DNA of 64,000 bases, from contig NZ_BDAZ01000015.1 in assembly GCF_001612725.1 (NCBI RefSeq), forward strand, positions 62,001 to 126,000, read 5' to 3'. Within the stretch, counting starts at the first letter, position 1. Every line of letters begins with the position of its first letter. This DNA is from Nocardia anaemiae NBRC 100462 (lineage in GTDB: Bacteria > Actinomycetota > Actinomycetes > Mycobacteriales > Mycobacteriaceae). Positions 9,878 through 18,930 of the stretch are shown in pieces. Below the pieces are notes generated by a model. That model was given only the letters and a program-made list of their open reading frames with translations, had not been told where the DNA came from and made no database searches. The translations under genes were made by a program, and so were the position numbers.

Positions 9878-10750
9878 GTGGCGCCGGTGGTGTGTGTGCA
9901 CGGGATCGGGGCACAGGTTTCGGGTGCGGAGCTGATGCTGACGGAGTGGTTGCCCGCATTGAACAGCGGGTTGTCGCTGGCCGGTACGGCACCGTTGACG
10001 CGGGCTGAGGTGGCGGCGGGGTTCTACGGTGATCTGTTCCGGCCGCCGGGGCAGTTCTTGTCGGTGGGCGAGCCGTGGTTCGGGCCCGGGGATGTCGACC
10101 CGGAGTGGGAGCAGGAACTGCTGGTTCATTGGTGGCAGGCGGCGGCGGAGGTCGATGCGGCGGTACGAATGCCCGGGGACACCAGTTTGGCGCGGACTCC
10201 GGTGCCGGTGCAGGCCATCCTGCACCAGTTGTCGCGGTCGAAATTCTTCGCCGGACTGGCGGTGCGGGTGCTGATCCGGGATCTGAAGCAGGTGCGCCGG
10301 TACCTGTTCGAACCCCCACTGCGCGAACAGATCCGGGGCCGAGTGCGGGCGGTGATCACCGAGGATACCGCGGTGGTGGTGGCGCATTCGCTGGGTTCCG
10401 TGGTGGCCTACGAAACGCTGTGCTCATCGCCGGATCATTCGGTGCGTGCGCTGGTGACGATCGGTTCTCCGTTGGGTATCCCGAACCTGATCTTCGATCG
10501 TCTCGAACCGTGCCCGGTCGACGGTATCGCCTCGTGGCCAGGAGGCCCTGGGCTGGTGTGGACCAATATCTCCGACGGCGGCGATATCGTCGCGTTGGTG
10601 AAGCGGCTCGATGGTCGGTTCGGTGACGGGTTCGCACAACGCGTGTGGGATAGCTTGGTGCACAATGGCGTTCATGCTCATAGTGCCGTTCCATATCTGA
10701 CCGACGCGCTGACCGGCCGGGCGATCGCGGACGGTCTACGTGCGCACTGA
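9878..10750 (+). CDS. Alpha/beta hydrolase, partner of the caspase-WD40 protein
   Basis: A 290-residue alpha/beta hydrolase. The oxyanion-side motif VCVHGIGAQ is at the N-terminus. The nucleophile elbow is VVVAHSLGSVVAYE, and the likely acid and base are the Asp in ISDGGDIVAL and a His in HNGVHAHSAVPYL. No signal peptide or membrane segment is seen, so it is probably cytoplasmic. GTG 9878 follows a GGAGAAGGGG ribosome site. Its 3' end overlaps the caspase gene by 11 bases, implying translational coupling and a shared function. In the context of a caspase-NTPase-WD40 sensor it may be a second effector, for example a lipase, or a processed target. This is inference; the substrate is unknown. 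Confidence 0.75.
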   Translation: MAPVVCVHGIGAQVSGAELMLTEWLPALNSGLSLAGTAPLTRAEVAAGFYGDLFRPPGQFLSVGEPWFGPGDVDPEWEQELLVHWWQAAAEVDAAVRMPGDTSLARTPVPVQAILHQLSRSKFFAGLAVRVLIRDLKQVRRYLFEPPLREQIRGRVRAVITEDTAVVVAHSLGSVVAYETLCSSPDHSVRALVTIGSPLGIPNLIFDRLEPCPVDGIASWPGGPGLVWTNISDGGDIVALVKRLDGRFGDGFAQRVWDSLVHNGVHAHSAVPYLTDALTGRAIADGLRAH

Positions 10751-13700
10751 CCACCGCAGGGACGGGGGACCGCGGCGGTTTCTGATCGCGACCGCGGTCG
10801 CCGCGCATACCCAGGGACCGGGCTGGGATCGGCCCGGGTTGGAAGACGCGCGGGCGCAGATGATCGCCTTGTTCACCGAACAATTCGGCTACACCCTGGT
10901 CGATACGCTCGGGATGAACCCCACCTCTACCCAGTTGCTGAAGGCTTTGCGGAATTTCTGCAAGTCACCGGATCGGCGCGGTGATGACGTGGTCGCACTG
11001 TATTTCACCGGCCACGGTGAACGCCTGGACGCCACCGGCGAGCATGTGCTCGTGACCTCGGATACCGACCCCGACGACATCGAGGCAGCGGTGCCTACCG
11101 CGGACCTGGCGCGGCAGATGCTGTTCGGCACCGCGGTACGGCGCCTGCTGCTGATGCTCGACACCTGTTTCTCCGGTCAGGGCGGTGCGGACTTCGCTGC
11201 GGCGGTGCTGACGCGGTTCACGAACCACTGGCGTGAGGACAGCGGAACCGGAGTTGTGGTGTTCAGTTCCGCCCAACCCTCGCAGTTGGCACAAGCCGGT
11301 GTCTTTCCACAGCTGTTCCAGACCGCGGTCAAGTCACTGGCGGTCGCGGGCTACGGGCACGAAACACTCCCACTCGACGCGCTGATCACCGCGATCGGCG
11401 AGGACCCCAATCGCACACCCGGTCAAGATATCGAATGGACCCAGGTGCGCGTTGGCGGGCAGATCCCACCTTTTCTCCCGAACCCACGTCGTGACCCGCA
11501 GTTGACCGCGGTCGACCTGGCCTTGCAGCAGGCCAGCGCATGGGAAACCCATGCCAAGCGCCGCGATATCGAATTCCGCACCCGACTGCTGGTACGCGCG
11601 ATGGGCAACTATGACAACAAAGGCTGGTGGTTCTGCGGACGCCACGCCGCCCTCACCGACATCACCCGCTGGCTCGACAACCCCGACCCGGCTCTCCCGT
11701 TGCTGGCGGTCACCGGGGACCCTGGCTCGGGAAAGACGGCGGTGCTGGGGTTGATCACCACACTGACCCACCCCGACTACTGGCGCACCGTACCAATCCA
11801 CGCACTCGGCCTTCCAGCGCACGCGATCCCACCGACAGGCGCGGTGGACGTGGCGATCTACGCCCAGAACCTCACCGTGGATGAAGTGCGCGACGGAATC
11901 GCCGCGGCCGCGCATCTCTCCTGCGCCACCGTCGGTGAACTCATCGAGGCATTGGCGGGGCGGGCGCGGGTATTGACGGTGCTCATCGATGCGGTCGACG
12001 AGGCCGCCGACTCCGACCGGTTGACGCGAAAGCTGTTGCGGCCGTTGATCGACCACGCCGGTGCTCATTTGCGCTTGCTGATCGGCACCCGGCCGTATCT
12101 GCTCGGCAACCTCGGTACCGGCCGAGACCGCGCGATCGATCTGGACGCCCCCCGTTACGCCGACCGCCCGGCATTGACCACATATACGGTGCGTGGCCTG
12201 CTGGAAGCCGACCCCGACACTGTCTACCCAAGCCAGGAACCGGAGGTGATCCATGCGGTCGCCGACGCGGTCGCCGAACAAGCCGATACCTCGTTCCTGG
12301 TCGCCCGCATTGTGGCGGCCACTCTGTCCGCGGATCCCGAGATTCCCGATCCGGCCGATCATGCCTGGCGGAGCAGCCTGCCCGCCGTTGCGGGCGATGC
12401 CATGCACCACGATCTGCGATCCCGCCTGCGTGAGGAGGCGGATCGTGCACGAGATCTATTGCGTCCCTTGGCCTTCGCGCAAGGGCAGGGTTTACCGTGG
12501 GAAGACCTGTGGGCGCCACTGGCTTCCCGCATCGCCGGGACGAGCTACAGCGATCATGATCTGATGTGGTTGCGCCGCCATGCCAGCTCCTACGTCGTCG
12601 AAGCCATCGAAGCCGGTCGTTCCGCCTACCGCCTGTACCACCAAGCCCTCGCTGAGCACCTCACCGACAACCTCGATCCTGACACCGTTCACGCCCGCTT
12701 CGTCGATGTCCTGTGCCACCGTGTCCCGATCACCGCCGATGGCCACCGGGACTGGTCACGGGCGCATCCCTATACCCTGCGTCACCTGGCCACTCATGCC
12801 GCACAGGCGGGACTGGTCGATGTGCTGATCACCGACATGGATTACCTCGTGCACGCTGAACCGGCCACCTTGTTGGCCGCCCTGCACACCGTAACCACCG
12901 ACACCGCACGCCTCACCCGCGCCATTTACCGTTGCTCCGCCGCCCACCACCGCACGCTGTCCCCGGCTCGGCGCCGCCAGATCCTGGCCATCGACGCCGC
13001 CCGCTTCCATGCCACTGCCCAACAGCGCCAACTCAACCGCACGCTGACCTGGCCGTGCCGATGGGCCACCGGCAACCTCACCCACTCCGCCCTCCGCGCG
13101 ACTATCACCGGCCATACGGACGTGGTGACCGCGGTGGCCTGCACGAGTATCGATGGCCACGCCGTCGCCGTCACCGGGGGCCGCGATAACGCGGTGCGGG
13201 TGTGGGATTTGGGCACCGGTATCGAGCGCACGGTCCTGACCGGACACACCGACTGGGTGAATGCGGTGGCCTGCACCAGCATTGACGGGTGCCCCGTCGT
13301 TGTCGCCACCAGTCACGACAACACAGCGCGCGTCTGGGATTTGAGCACAGGTGCCGAAGGAGCCGTGCTCAGCGGCCATACCAATTCGGTGACCGCCGTG
13401 GCCTGCGCGAATATCGAAGACCAACCCGTCGCAGTCACCACCAGTCACGACAACACGGTGCGGGTGTGGGATTTGAATACCGGTGCCGAGCGCTTTGTCC
13501 TCAGCGGCCATACCAATTCGGTGACTGCCGTGGCCTGCGCGAATATCGACGACCACGCCGTCGCCGTCACCGCAGGCCGGGACAGGACGGTGCGGGTGTG
13601 GGATTTGGACACGGGTGCCGAGCGCGCGGTCCTGACCGGTCACACCGACTGGGTGAGTGCGGTGGCTTGCACCAGTATCGACGGTCGCCCGGTGGCTATC

Positions 13701-14918
13701 ACCACCGCCAATGACAACACCGTGCGGGTGTGGGATTTGCGTACCGGCGCCGAATACGCCGTTCTCACCGGACACACCAACTGGGCGAGTGCCGTTGTCT
13801 GTACCAGTGTCGACGGTCGCCCGGTGGCCGTCACCACCAGCTACGACTACTCGGTGCGGGTGTGGGATCTGGGTACCGGTACCGAGCGCACGGCACTGAC
13901 CGGTCACACGAATTGGGTGAGTTCGGTGGCGTGCACCAGCATTGGCGGTCGCCCGGTGGCTGTCACCACCAGCTGGGACAAAACGGTGCGGGTCTGGGAG
14001 CTCGACGCCTCGCGATATGAGCGGCAGATAACCGGCCACACCAACTGGGTGGTCGGCGCGGCCATCGAATCCCTTTCAGGATCGACAGTCGCTGTCACGA
14101 CCAGCCGCGACAGGACGGTACGGGTATGGGATTTGGGCACCGGGGTCGAGCGCGCAGTTCTCACCGGTCACGCCCACTGGGTGAGTGCCGTCGCGTGCAG
14201 CAGCGTCGATGGTTGCCCGGTGGCCGTTACTACGAGCCGTGACGACACGGTGCGCGTATGGGATTTGCGTACGGGTGTCGAGCGCGCGGTACTGATCGGT
14301 CACACCCACTGGGTGAGTGCGGTGGCGTGCACCAGTCTCGACGGTCGCCCGGTGGCCGTCACAACCAGCCGCGATAGGACAGCGCGGGTGTGGGATTTGC
14401 GTACCGGTGTCGAGCGCGCGGTCCTGATCGGCCATACCCATTCGGTGAGTGCGGTGGCGTGCACCAGCGTCCACGGTCACCCGGTGGCCGTCACCACAAG
14501 TCACGACAGGACGGTTGGGCTGTGGGATCTGGGCACTGGAGAACGGGTCGTGCTGACCGGACACACGCAGTCGGTAAATGCGGTGGCCTGCACCAGCATT
14601 GACGGTCAACCGTGCGCTGTCACTACCGGTCATGACCGGACGGTCCGGGTGTGGGATCTGGGCGCCGGTGTCGAGCGCGCGGTCTTGACCGGGCACACCC
14701 AGTCGGTGAGTGCGGTGGCCTGCACCAGCCTCGACGGTCGCCCGGTGGCCGTCACTGCGAGCCACGACAGCACAGTGCGGATATGGGACCTCACAACCAT
14801 GTCCGCCACGACGGTCATCAACTGCCCGAGTCCGCAGCCGCTCGTCGCTGTGGGCCCGGATGCCGAAATTCTGCTCGGTCTGGGCAACGACGTCGCCGTT
14901 CTCTCCCGCCAGCCCTGA
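10740..14918 (+). CDS. Caspase-like protease fused to STAND-type NTPase and 14 WD40 blades
   Basis: A 1392-residue multidomain protein. Residues 1-215 form a caspase/metacaspase fold with the dyad His92 (YFTGHGE) and Cys143 (LDTCFSGQGG). Residues ~295-600 are a NACHT/STAND-like P-loop NTPase with Walker A GDPGSGKT (326-333) and Walker B VLTVLIDAVDEA (411-422). A helical region follows, then from residue 790 thirteen 44-residue WD40 units ending RVWDL plus a degenerate fourteenth at the C-terminus, enough for two seven-bladed propellers. GTG 10740 overlaps the upstream hydrolase. In related proteins the propeller senses a signal, the NTPase oligomerises and the caspase is switched on; a defence or programmed-death role is inferred. 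Confidence 0.9.
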   Translation: MRTDHRRDGGPRRFLIATAVAAHTQGPGWDRPGLEDARAQMIALFTEQFGYTLVDTLGMNPTSTQLLKALRNFCKSPDRRGDDVVALYFTGHGERLDATGEHVLVTSDTDPDDIEAAVPTADLARQMLFGTAVRRLLLMLDTCFSGQGGADFAAAVLTRFTNHWREDSGTGVVVFSSAQPSQLAQAGVFPQLFQTAVKSLAVAGYGHETLPLDALITAIGEDPNRTPGQDIEWTQVRVGGQIPPFLPNPRRDPQLTAVDLALQQASAWETHAKRRDIEFRTRLLVRAMGNYDNKGWWFCGRHAALTDITRWLDNPDPALPLLAVTGDPGSGKTAVLGLITTLTHPDYWRTVPIHALGLPAHAIPPTGAVDVAIYAQNLTVDEVRDGIAAAAHLSCATVGELIEALAGRARVLTVLIDAVDEAADSDRLTRKLLRPLIDHAGAHLRLLIGTRPYLLGNLGTGRDRAIDLDAPRYADRPALTTYTVRGLLEADPDTVYPSQEPEVIHAVADAVAEQADTSFLVARIVAATLSADPEIPDPADHAWRSSLPAVAGDAMHHDLRSRLREEADRARDLLRPLAFAQGQGLPWEDLWAPLASRIAGTSYSDHDLMWLRRHASSYVVEAIEAGRSAYRLYHQALAEHLTDNLDPDTVHARFVDVLCHRVPITADGHRDWSRAHPYTLRHLATHAAQAGLVDVLITDMDYLVHAEPATLLAALHTVTTDTARLTRAIYRCSAAHHRTLSPARRRQILAIDAARFHATAQQRQLNRTLTWPCRWATGNLTHSALRATITGHTDVVTAVACTSIDGHAVAVTGGRDNAVRVWDLGTGIERTVLTGHTDWVNAVACTSIDGCPVVVATSHDNTARVWDLSTGAEGAVLSGHTNSVTAVACANIEDQPVAVTTSHDNTVRVWDLNTGAERFVLSGHTNSVTAVACANIDDHAVAVTAGRDRTVRVWDLDTGAERAVLTGHTDWVSAVACTSIDGRPVAITTANDNTVRVWDLRTGAEYAVLTGHTNWASAVVCTSVDGRPVAVTTSYDYSVRVWDLGTGTERTALTGHTNWVSSVACTSIGGRPVAVTTSWDKTVRVWELDASRYERQITGHTNWVVGAAIESLSGSTVAVTTSRDRTVRVWDLGTGVERAVLTGHAHWVSAVACSSVDGCPVAVTTSRDDTVRVWDLRTGVERAVLIGHTHWVSAVACTSLDGRPVAVTTSRDRTARVWDLRTGVERAVLIGHTHSVSAVACTSVHGHPVAVTTSHDRTVGLWDLGTGERVVLTGHTQSVNAVACTSIDGQPCAVTTGHDRTVRVWDLGAGVERAVLTGHTQSVSAVACTSLDGRPVAVTASHDSTVRIWDLTTMSATTVINCPSPQPLVAVGPDAEILLGLGNDVAVLSRQP
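13107..14819 (+). repeat. Thirteen tandem WD40 coding repeats (132-bp unit)
   Basis: Units start at 13107 and recur every 132 bases, except unit 11, which is 129 bases. Each encodes a GHT...AVACTS...VAVTTS.D.TVRVWDL blade. Units 3 and 4 are almost identical at DNA level over their first 48 bases, including synonymous sites, which points to recent duplication or gene conversion. Units 7 and 8 diverge at their junction, at the expected boundary between two propellers. Confidence 0.92.
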
Positions 14919-15023
14919 CCTTCATCAGACCATGCCTGCGCGGCCGGATGTGTTGGCGCTGAAGGGGAAACGGCGTTCGAAGAGCCACATCGGATCCGGC
15001 GCCCGTTCCGGTACCGTAACGAT

Positions 15024-15338
15024 ATGTATGCGCTGGTAGTGAAGTTGTATCTCCACACCGCAGCTGATGCAGCCGCTTTCGATCGCCTTGTCGCCGACAC
15101 CGTGGCGGCCATTGCCGAACACGAGCCGCACACAGTGCTGTACGTGGCACATACCGTCGAGGGCGAACCGCTGTCGCGTGTCATCTACGAGGTGTATCGC
15201 GACCGTGACGCATTCGAGGAACACCAGCGGCAGCCACATCTTCGGAATTTCCTGGAGCAGCGCAACAACTACGTCGCATCGGCCCGCGTCGAGTTCCTGG
15301 CACCGACGACGTCGAAGGGTTTGCCCGCTACGCCCTGA
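15024..15338 (+). CDS. Antibiotic-biosynthesis-monooxygenase (ABM) domain protein
   Basis: A 104-residue single-domain protein of the ABM/quinol monooxygenase fold. It has the alternating pattern of this dimeric ferredoxin-like family: YALVVKLYLHTAADAAAFD, then HTVLYVAHTVEGEP, and the closing motif IYEVYRDRDAFEEHQRQPH followed by the C-terminal helix and strand. Members oxidise quinols or polyketide anthrones without cofactors, or degrade haem. Nothing nearby fixes the substrate. ATG 15024 lacks a strong ribosome site. It follows the caspase gene by 105 bases on the same strand but looks like a separate gene. Confidence 0.8.
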   Translation: MYALVVKLYLHTAADAAAFDRLVADTVAAIAEHEPHTVLYVAHTVEGEPLSRVIYEVYRDRDAFEEHQRQPHLRNFLEQRNNYVASARVEFLAPTTSKGLPATP

Positions 15339-15541
15339 GTGCCGAGCCATACCACGCCATCGTCGGTCGATGGCAGCGACGCGCGGAATCCCAGCGGATC
15401 CCGCATTAGTGGCGCGCGTGCTCCAAGAGCGGAAATCCTTGGGCGCCTGTGGAACCGGCGTCGAGACGATCTCGGATGATGTCACCCGTTCCCTGGCCAA
15501 GTGGACGGTAGATGAACAATCGGTTTCTTAAAAGTGTTGCC

Positions 15542-15559
15542 ACGCAACAATAGTTGCGT
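15542..15559. promoter_or_regulatory. Palindromic operator candidate before the membrane-protein gene
   Basis: A perfect inverted repeat ACGCAAC-AATA-GTTGCGT lies 14 bases before the start codon of the next gene. It overlaps the expected transcription start and ribosome-binding region. Its size and symmetry fit a TetR- or GntR-type operator. The regulator is unknown. Confidence 0.45.
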
Positions 15560-15572
15560 CATGCTGAGGGGT

Positions 15573-17846
15573 ATGGCCAGACGGTCGAAGAGGCGGCCGG
15601 TCCGGCCGAGGTGGGGATCCGAGGATCCGAAGGGCTGCTGTCCGCGCCCTGTCATGTCCCATGCAATTCGTTGGCGGCGGCGCGTCGGCTGGGTGCTGGC
15701 CGTCACCTTCGTCCTATTTGTCTTTCCCGGGCTCGTCGGCGCGGTGGCCAATGCGCAATATCTGGCCGCGGCGACCGGCAGCGGTGTCTCCGAAATCGAC
15801 GGCCTGAGCTGGATGCATATCCGAGACTCGTACGGGGTGCCGCTGGCGAACTACGCCTTCGCGACCGACCACGGCGGGGTGCTCGACCCGGGCTCGACCA
15901 TCCTGTGGGCGATCCTCGGCTTCGAATTCATCGGCTATATCGCCATCGTGACGACCGCGATCTGGTTGATCGGCAATGCGCTGAGCTTCCAGTGGCTCAA
16001 CATGTTCGGCTCGGCATTGACCGGCGTCGCGGACCGGCTGACCGGTCAGATCGCGACGCCGATGCTGCTGATCACCGCCGCGACGATCGGCGCGTTCTGC
16101 GTCGCCTGGTTCTGGTTGCGTGGCTATCACGCCAAGGCGGTGCTGCAGATCGCCACGATGCTCGGGGTCGCGGTGCTCGGGCCGGTATTCCTGGCCGAGC
16201 CGCTCGGCGATGTGCTGTCCTCGGACGGATTGCTCGCCAAGGGAAGGGATTTGGGACTCTCGGTGGCCGCCGGACTGAACGGCAACAACAACCCGAATCC
16301 GAACCAACTGGTGACGACCATGCAGCGCGACCTGGCGGACAACTTCGCCCGCCGTCCGGTGCAGGTATGGAATTTCGGGCATGTGGTCGACGAGCAACCG
16401 GCGTGTCGGTCGGTCTGGTCCGCGGGGATGACCGCGGGTGACGACGAACGGGTCCGCAAGGGCATGCAGGGCTGCGGTGATTCCGCTGCCTACGCCAAGG
16501 CCCAGAATCCGTCCATGGGGCAGGTCGGTACCGGGCTGATGCTGTTGATCTGCGGCGGCATCCTGTTGGTCTTCGCGGTGGTGCTCGGCATCAGGGTCAT
16601 CAAGGCCGCGCTGGACACGATCTACCACGGTTTCATGTCGATATTCGGTTTCGCCGCAGGCGGATTCATCTACGGACCGACGCAGACCTTTCTGGTCCGC
16701 AATCTCGTCGACGGCATTGTCGCCGCTGGCCGGATGACCGCCTACACCATCTTCCTCGGCATCTACGTGCTGTTCATGGGCAATCTATTCGCGCAGGCGA
16801 AGGGGCAGACCATGGCGGTGATCGTCATCGCGGGCACCGTCGAGATCGTCGCCATCTCCCAGCTCAAACGCCTGAGCCGCAGCCTCAGCCGGGGCAATGA
16901 CTGGATCGCCAACCGGTTCGCGCTCGCCGTGCAGGGGTCTGGTGCGCGCCCCGGCGGTGCAGGTGGCGGGGGATCGGCACTCGGCATGGGTGATGCTCGG
17001 GCCGGTGGTTCGCTGCACGGCGGGCTGATGTCCGGGATGGGCATGCTGAACACGATCAATTCCTCGCCCGCGACCGCGTGGCTCCTCGGGGCCACGGTGG
17101 GCCCGTTGAACCCGCTGTCGCGCAGGAAGAAGCGGATGGATCTCAACAACATCGCCGCCTCGCCGATGGCGCGGCAATTGCAGGAGTACAACCACGCTGC
17201 CCGCGGGAACTGGCGGGTCAAGGCCGCCGGGCGGTTGGACGGAATCGATGGCGGAATCAGGTCCGCTCTCGGTGTCCAAAATGTTCTGGATGGTCTGGGC
17301 GACAGCAAGGTCCCGGACTCGATGATCGCTCCGGTTATGCTGGCGATGGGTGCGACCGATCAGCAGGTCATCGATGCCCAGCGCGCGTTGGCCGTCCAGA
17401 AGGCCAGCATGAAAGACTACAACCCGAACGGCTTCGCGCCCCTACAGAAGGCGCTCGCCGCGGGGTACGCGGTGGAAAACCACCAAGACGCCGCTGCGCT
17501 CCCGGCATTCGCGGGGCAGGCCGTGGTCGCCGCGGACAACTTCGTGCGGCACTCCACCGCACCGATGAACCCGAACGTGGTAGATCACCAGTTCGCGCAG
17601 CGGGTCATGAACAGCAACGAACATCAGCTCAGAGCCATCACCCCGGACGAATGGCGCAACGTCGGGCGCGATACTCGCCAACACATCGGACGGCAACTGG
17701 CGCTCCAGCACCAGAATGCGGCCACGAACTACTACCACAATCAGAACGACGCGGGTCTTCTTCAAGAGTTGCAACGGTCGAACCGGCGTCTGGCCAACTT
17801 CAACAGCCTCGATCCGGATAGCGGACCCAACCCGTGGTCTTCGTAG
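15573..17846 (+). CDS. Polytopic membrane protein, TrbL/VirB6-like layout (function unknown)
   Basis: A 757-residue protein that I do not recognise with certainty. About eight hydrophobic segments lie in residues 30-460, for example VGWVLAVTFVLFVFPGLVGA near the N-terminus and FGFAAGGFIYG later. They are followed by a Gly-rich linker (GGAGGGGSALGMG) and a ~270-residue soluble, Gln/Asn-rich C-terminal region. A central membrane block with a long soluble tail recalls TrbL/VirB6 channel components of conjugation systems, but no other transfer gene is present, so this is weak. ATG 15573 has GAGGGG five bases upstream; ATG 15561 has none. A palindrome just upstream suggests repressor control. Confidence 0.6.
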   Translation: MARRSKRRPVRPRWGSEDPKGCCPRPVMSHAIRWRRRVGWVLAVTFVLFVFPGLVGAVANAQYLAAATGSGVSEIDGLSWMHIRDSYGVPLANYAFATDHGGVLDPGSTILWAILGFEFIGYIAIVTTAIWLIGNALSFQWLNMFGSALTGVADRLTGQIATPMLLITAATIGAFCVAWFWLRGYHAKAVLQIATMLGVAVLGPVFLAEPLGDVLSSDGLLAKGRDLGLSVAAGLNGNNNPNPNQLVTTMQRDLADNFARRPVQVWNFGHVVDEQPACRSVWSAGMTAGDDERVRKGMQGCGDSAAYAKAQNPSMGQVGTGLMLLICGGILLVFAVVLGIRVIKAALDTIYHGFMSIFGFAAGGFIYGPTQTFLVRNLVDGIVAAGRMTAYTIFLGIYVLFMGNLFAQAKGQTMAVIVIAGTVEIVAISQLKRLSRSLSRGNDWIANRFALAVQGSGARPGGAGGGGSALGMGDARAGGSLHGGLMSGMGMLNTINSSPATAWLLGATVGPLNPLSRRKKRMDLNNIAASPMARQLQEYNHAARGNWRVKAAGRLDGIDGGIRSALGVQNVLDGLGDSKVPDSMIAPVMLAMGATDQQVIDAQRALAVQKASMKDYNPNGFAPLQKALAAGYAVENHQDAAALPAFAGQAVVAADNFVRHSTAPMNPNVVDHQFAQRVMNSNEHQLRAITPDEWRNVGRDTRQHIGRQLALQHQNAATNYYHNQNDAGLLQELQRSNRRLANFNSLDPDSGPNPWSS

Positions 17847-18037
17847 GCGCGCGGGTGTGGTCCGGGCTCCGGATGCGGAACCTGATCTCATGGCAAGGGG
17901 ACCCATTCGCATAGCTCCCGAAAACTGGTAGAAACCTGTGGGTTGAACGTGATTGCCCGTGGGCACTAGAACCAGACGGGCCGTCAGTTATGGTGACGGC
18001 CTATCGTTCGAGTACCCGAATGATCGCGAGGCTCACC

Positions 18038-18889
18038 GTGCGGGACAGCGCTCCCACTACCTATCAGGAACTGCGCGCCGTGCTACAGCAGCGCCTACCC
18101 GAACTGGCCGAGGGCCAACAGCGCATAGCCAGGCTGGTATTGGACGATCCGGAGGGAACCGCATTCCGCAGCATCGGCCAGAGCGCCGAACTCGCGGGTG
18201 TGCACCGTTCCTCGCTGGTGCGTTTCGCCACCATGCTCGGCCTACCCGGCTATCCCGGCCTGGTCGAGCTTTGCCGCAGACAACTCGCCGCCGAGGCGTA
18301 TCTGGTGCGTAGACCCGCCGATGCGCCGCCGCCGAGCTCCAACGACGAATTCTTCACCGCGATAACCGAATACGACACGAACAATATGTCCCGGACCTTC
18401 GCCCGGATCGATCGCGGCGACTGGGACCGGGCGGTCGAGACCCTGGCGCATGCCTCGACCGTGCACGTCATCGGGCTGCGGCGCTGCCTCGCGATCGCTT
18501 ATGCCGCCACCTACCAGCTGCAGATGGTGCGCCATCGGGTCCGCCAGCTCGGGGCGACCGCCCGGGTGCTGACCGACGAACTGCGCGATATCGAACCCGG
18601 CGACGCACTCGTCGCGGTGTCGATCCGGCGTTACAGCAGTGACACCGTGCGCGCGGTCGAGGCGGCGCGCCGCCGTGGCGCGACCACCATCGCCCTCACC
18701 GATGACGCGTCCTCGCCGCTGGCTCGCATCGCGGATGTCACCTTCTACGTCGGAACCGGTTCCCTCACCGTGCTGCGCTCACTCACCGCCTTCACCGGAC
18801 TGGTCCACGCCCTGGTCACCGCCGTCGCGCTGCGCGTGGAATCAGTGGGCACCGATACCGACATTCTCGACGATCAATTGCTCGACTAG
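18038..18889 (+). CDS. MurR/RpiR-family transcriptional regulator
   Basis: A ~283-residue regulator with an N-terminal RpiR helix-turn-helix (about residues 10-85; GVHRSSLVRFATMLGLPGYP is the recognition region) and a C-terminal SIS sugar-phosphate-binding domain (about 115-260; HVIGLRRCLAIAYA and ALTDDASSPLARIAD). Such proteins sense phosphosugars. It lies directly upstream of, and co-oriented with, a beta-phosphoglucomutase and a GH65 phosphorylase, so it probably controls disaccharide use. Start choice: GTG 18038 follows GCGAGG; in-frame ATGs at 18020 and 17990 are possible longer starts. The SIS domain here might sense glucose 6-phosphate or beta-glucose 1-phosphate. Confidence 0.88.
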   Translation: MRDSAPTTYQELRAVLQQRLPELAEGQQRIARLVLDDPEGTAFRSIGQSAELAGVHRSSLVRFATMLGLPGYPGLVELCRRQLAAEAYLVRRPADAPPPSSNDEFFTAITEYDTNNMSRTFARIDRGDWDRAVETLAHASTVHVIGLRRCLAIAYAATYQLQMVRHRVRQLGATARVLTDELRDIEPGDALVAVSIRRYSSDTVRAVEAARRRGATTIALTDDASSPLARIADVTFYVGTGSLTVLRSLTAFTGLVHALVTAVALRVESVGTDTDILDDQLLD

Positions 18890-18930
18890 TCGCGCCGTTT
18901 GCCGGTGCCATCCTCGGGTACCGCTTGGAT

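Noticed and set aside
7529..9900. tRNA-fMet as an attachment site for an integrated element carrying the caspase cassette
   Set aside because: No integrase, no duplicated tRNA 3' end and no direct repeat was seen downstream within the window.
13107..14819. Regular 132-bp repeats considered as CRISPR-like or satellite DNA
   Set aside because: The repeats are in frame, vary at codon level and encode WD40 blades, with no spacers.
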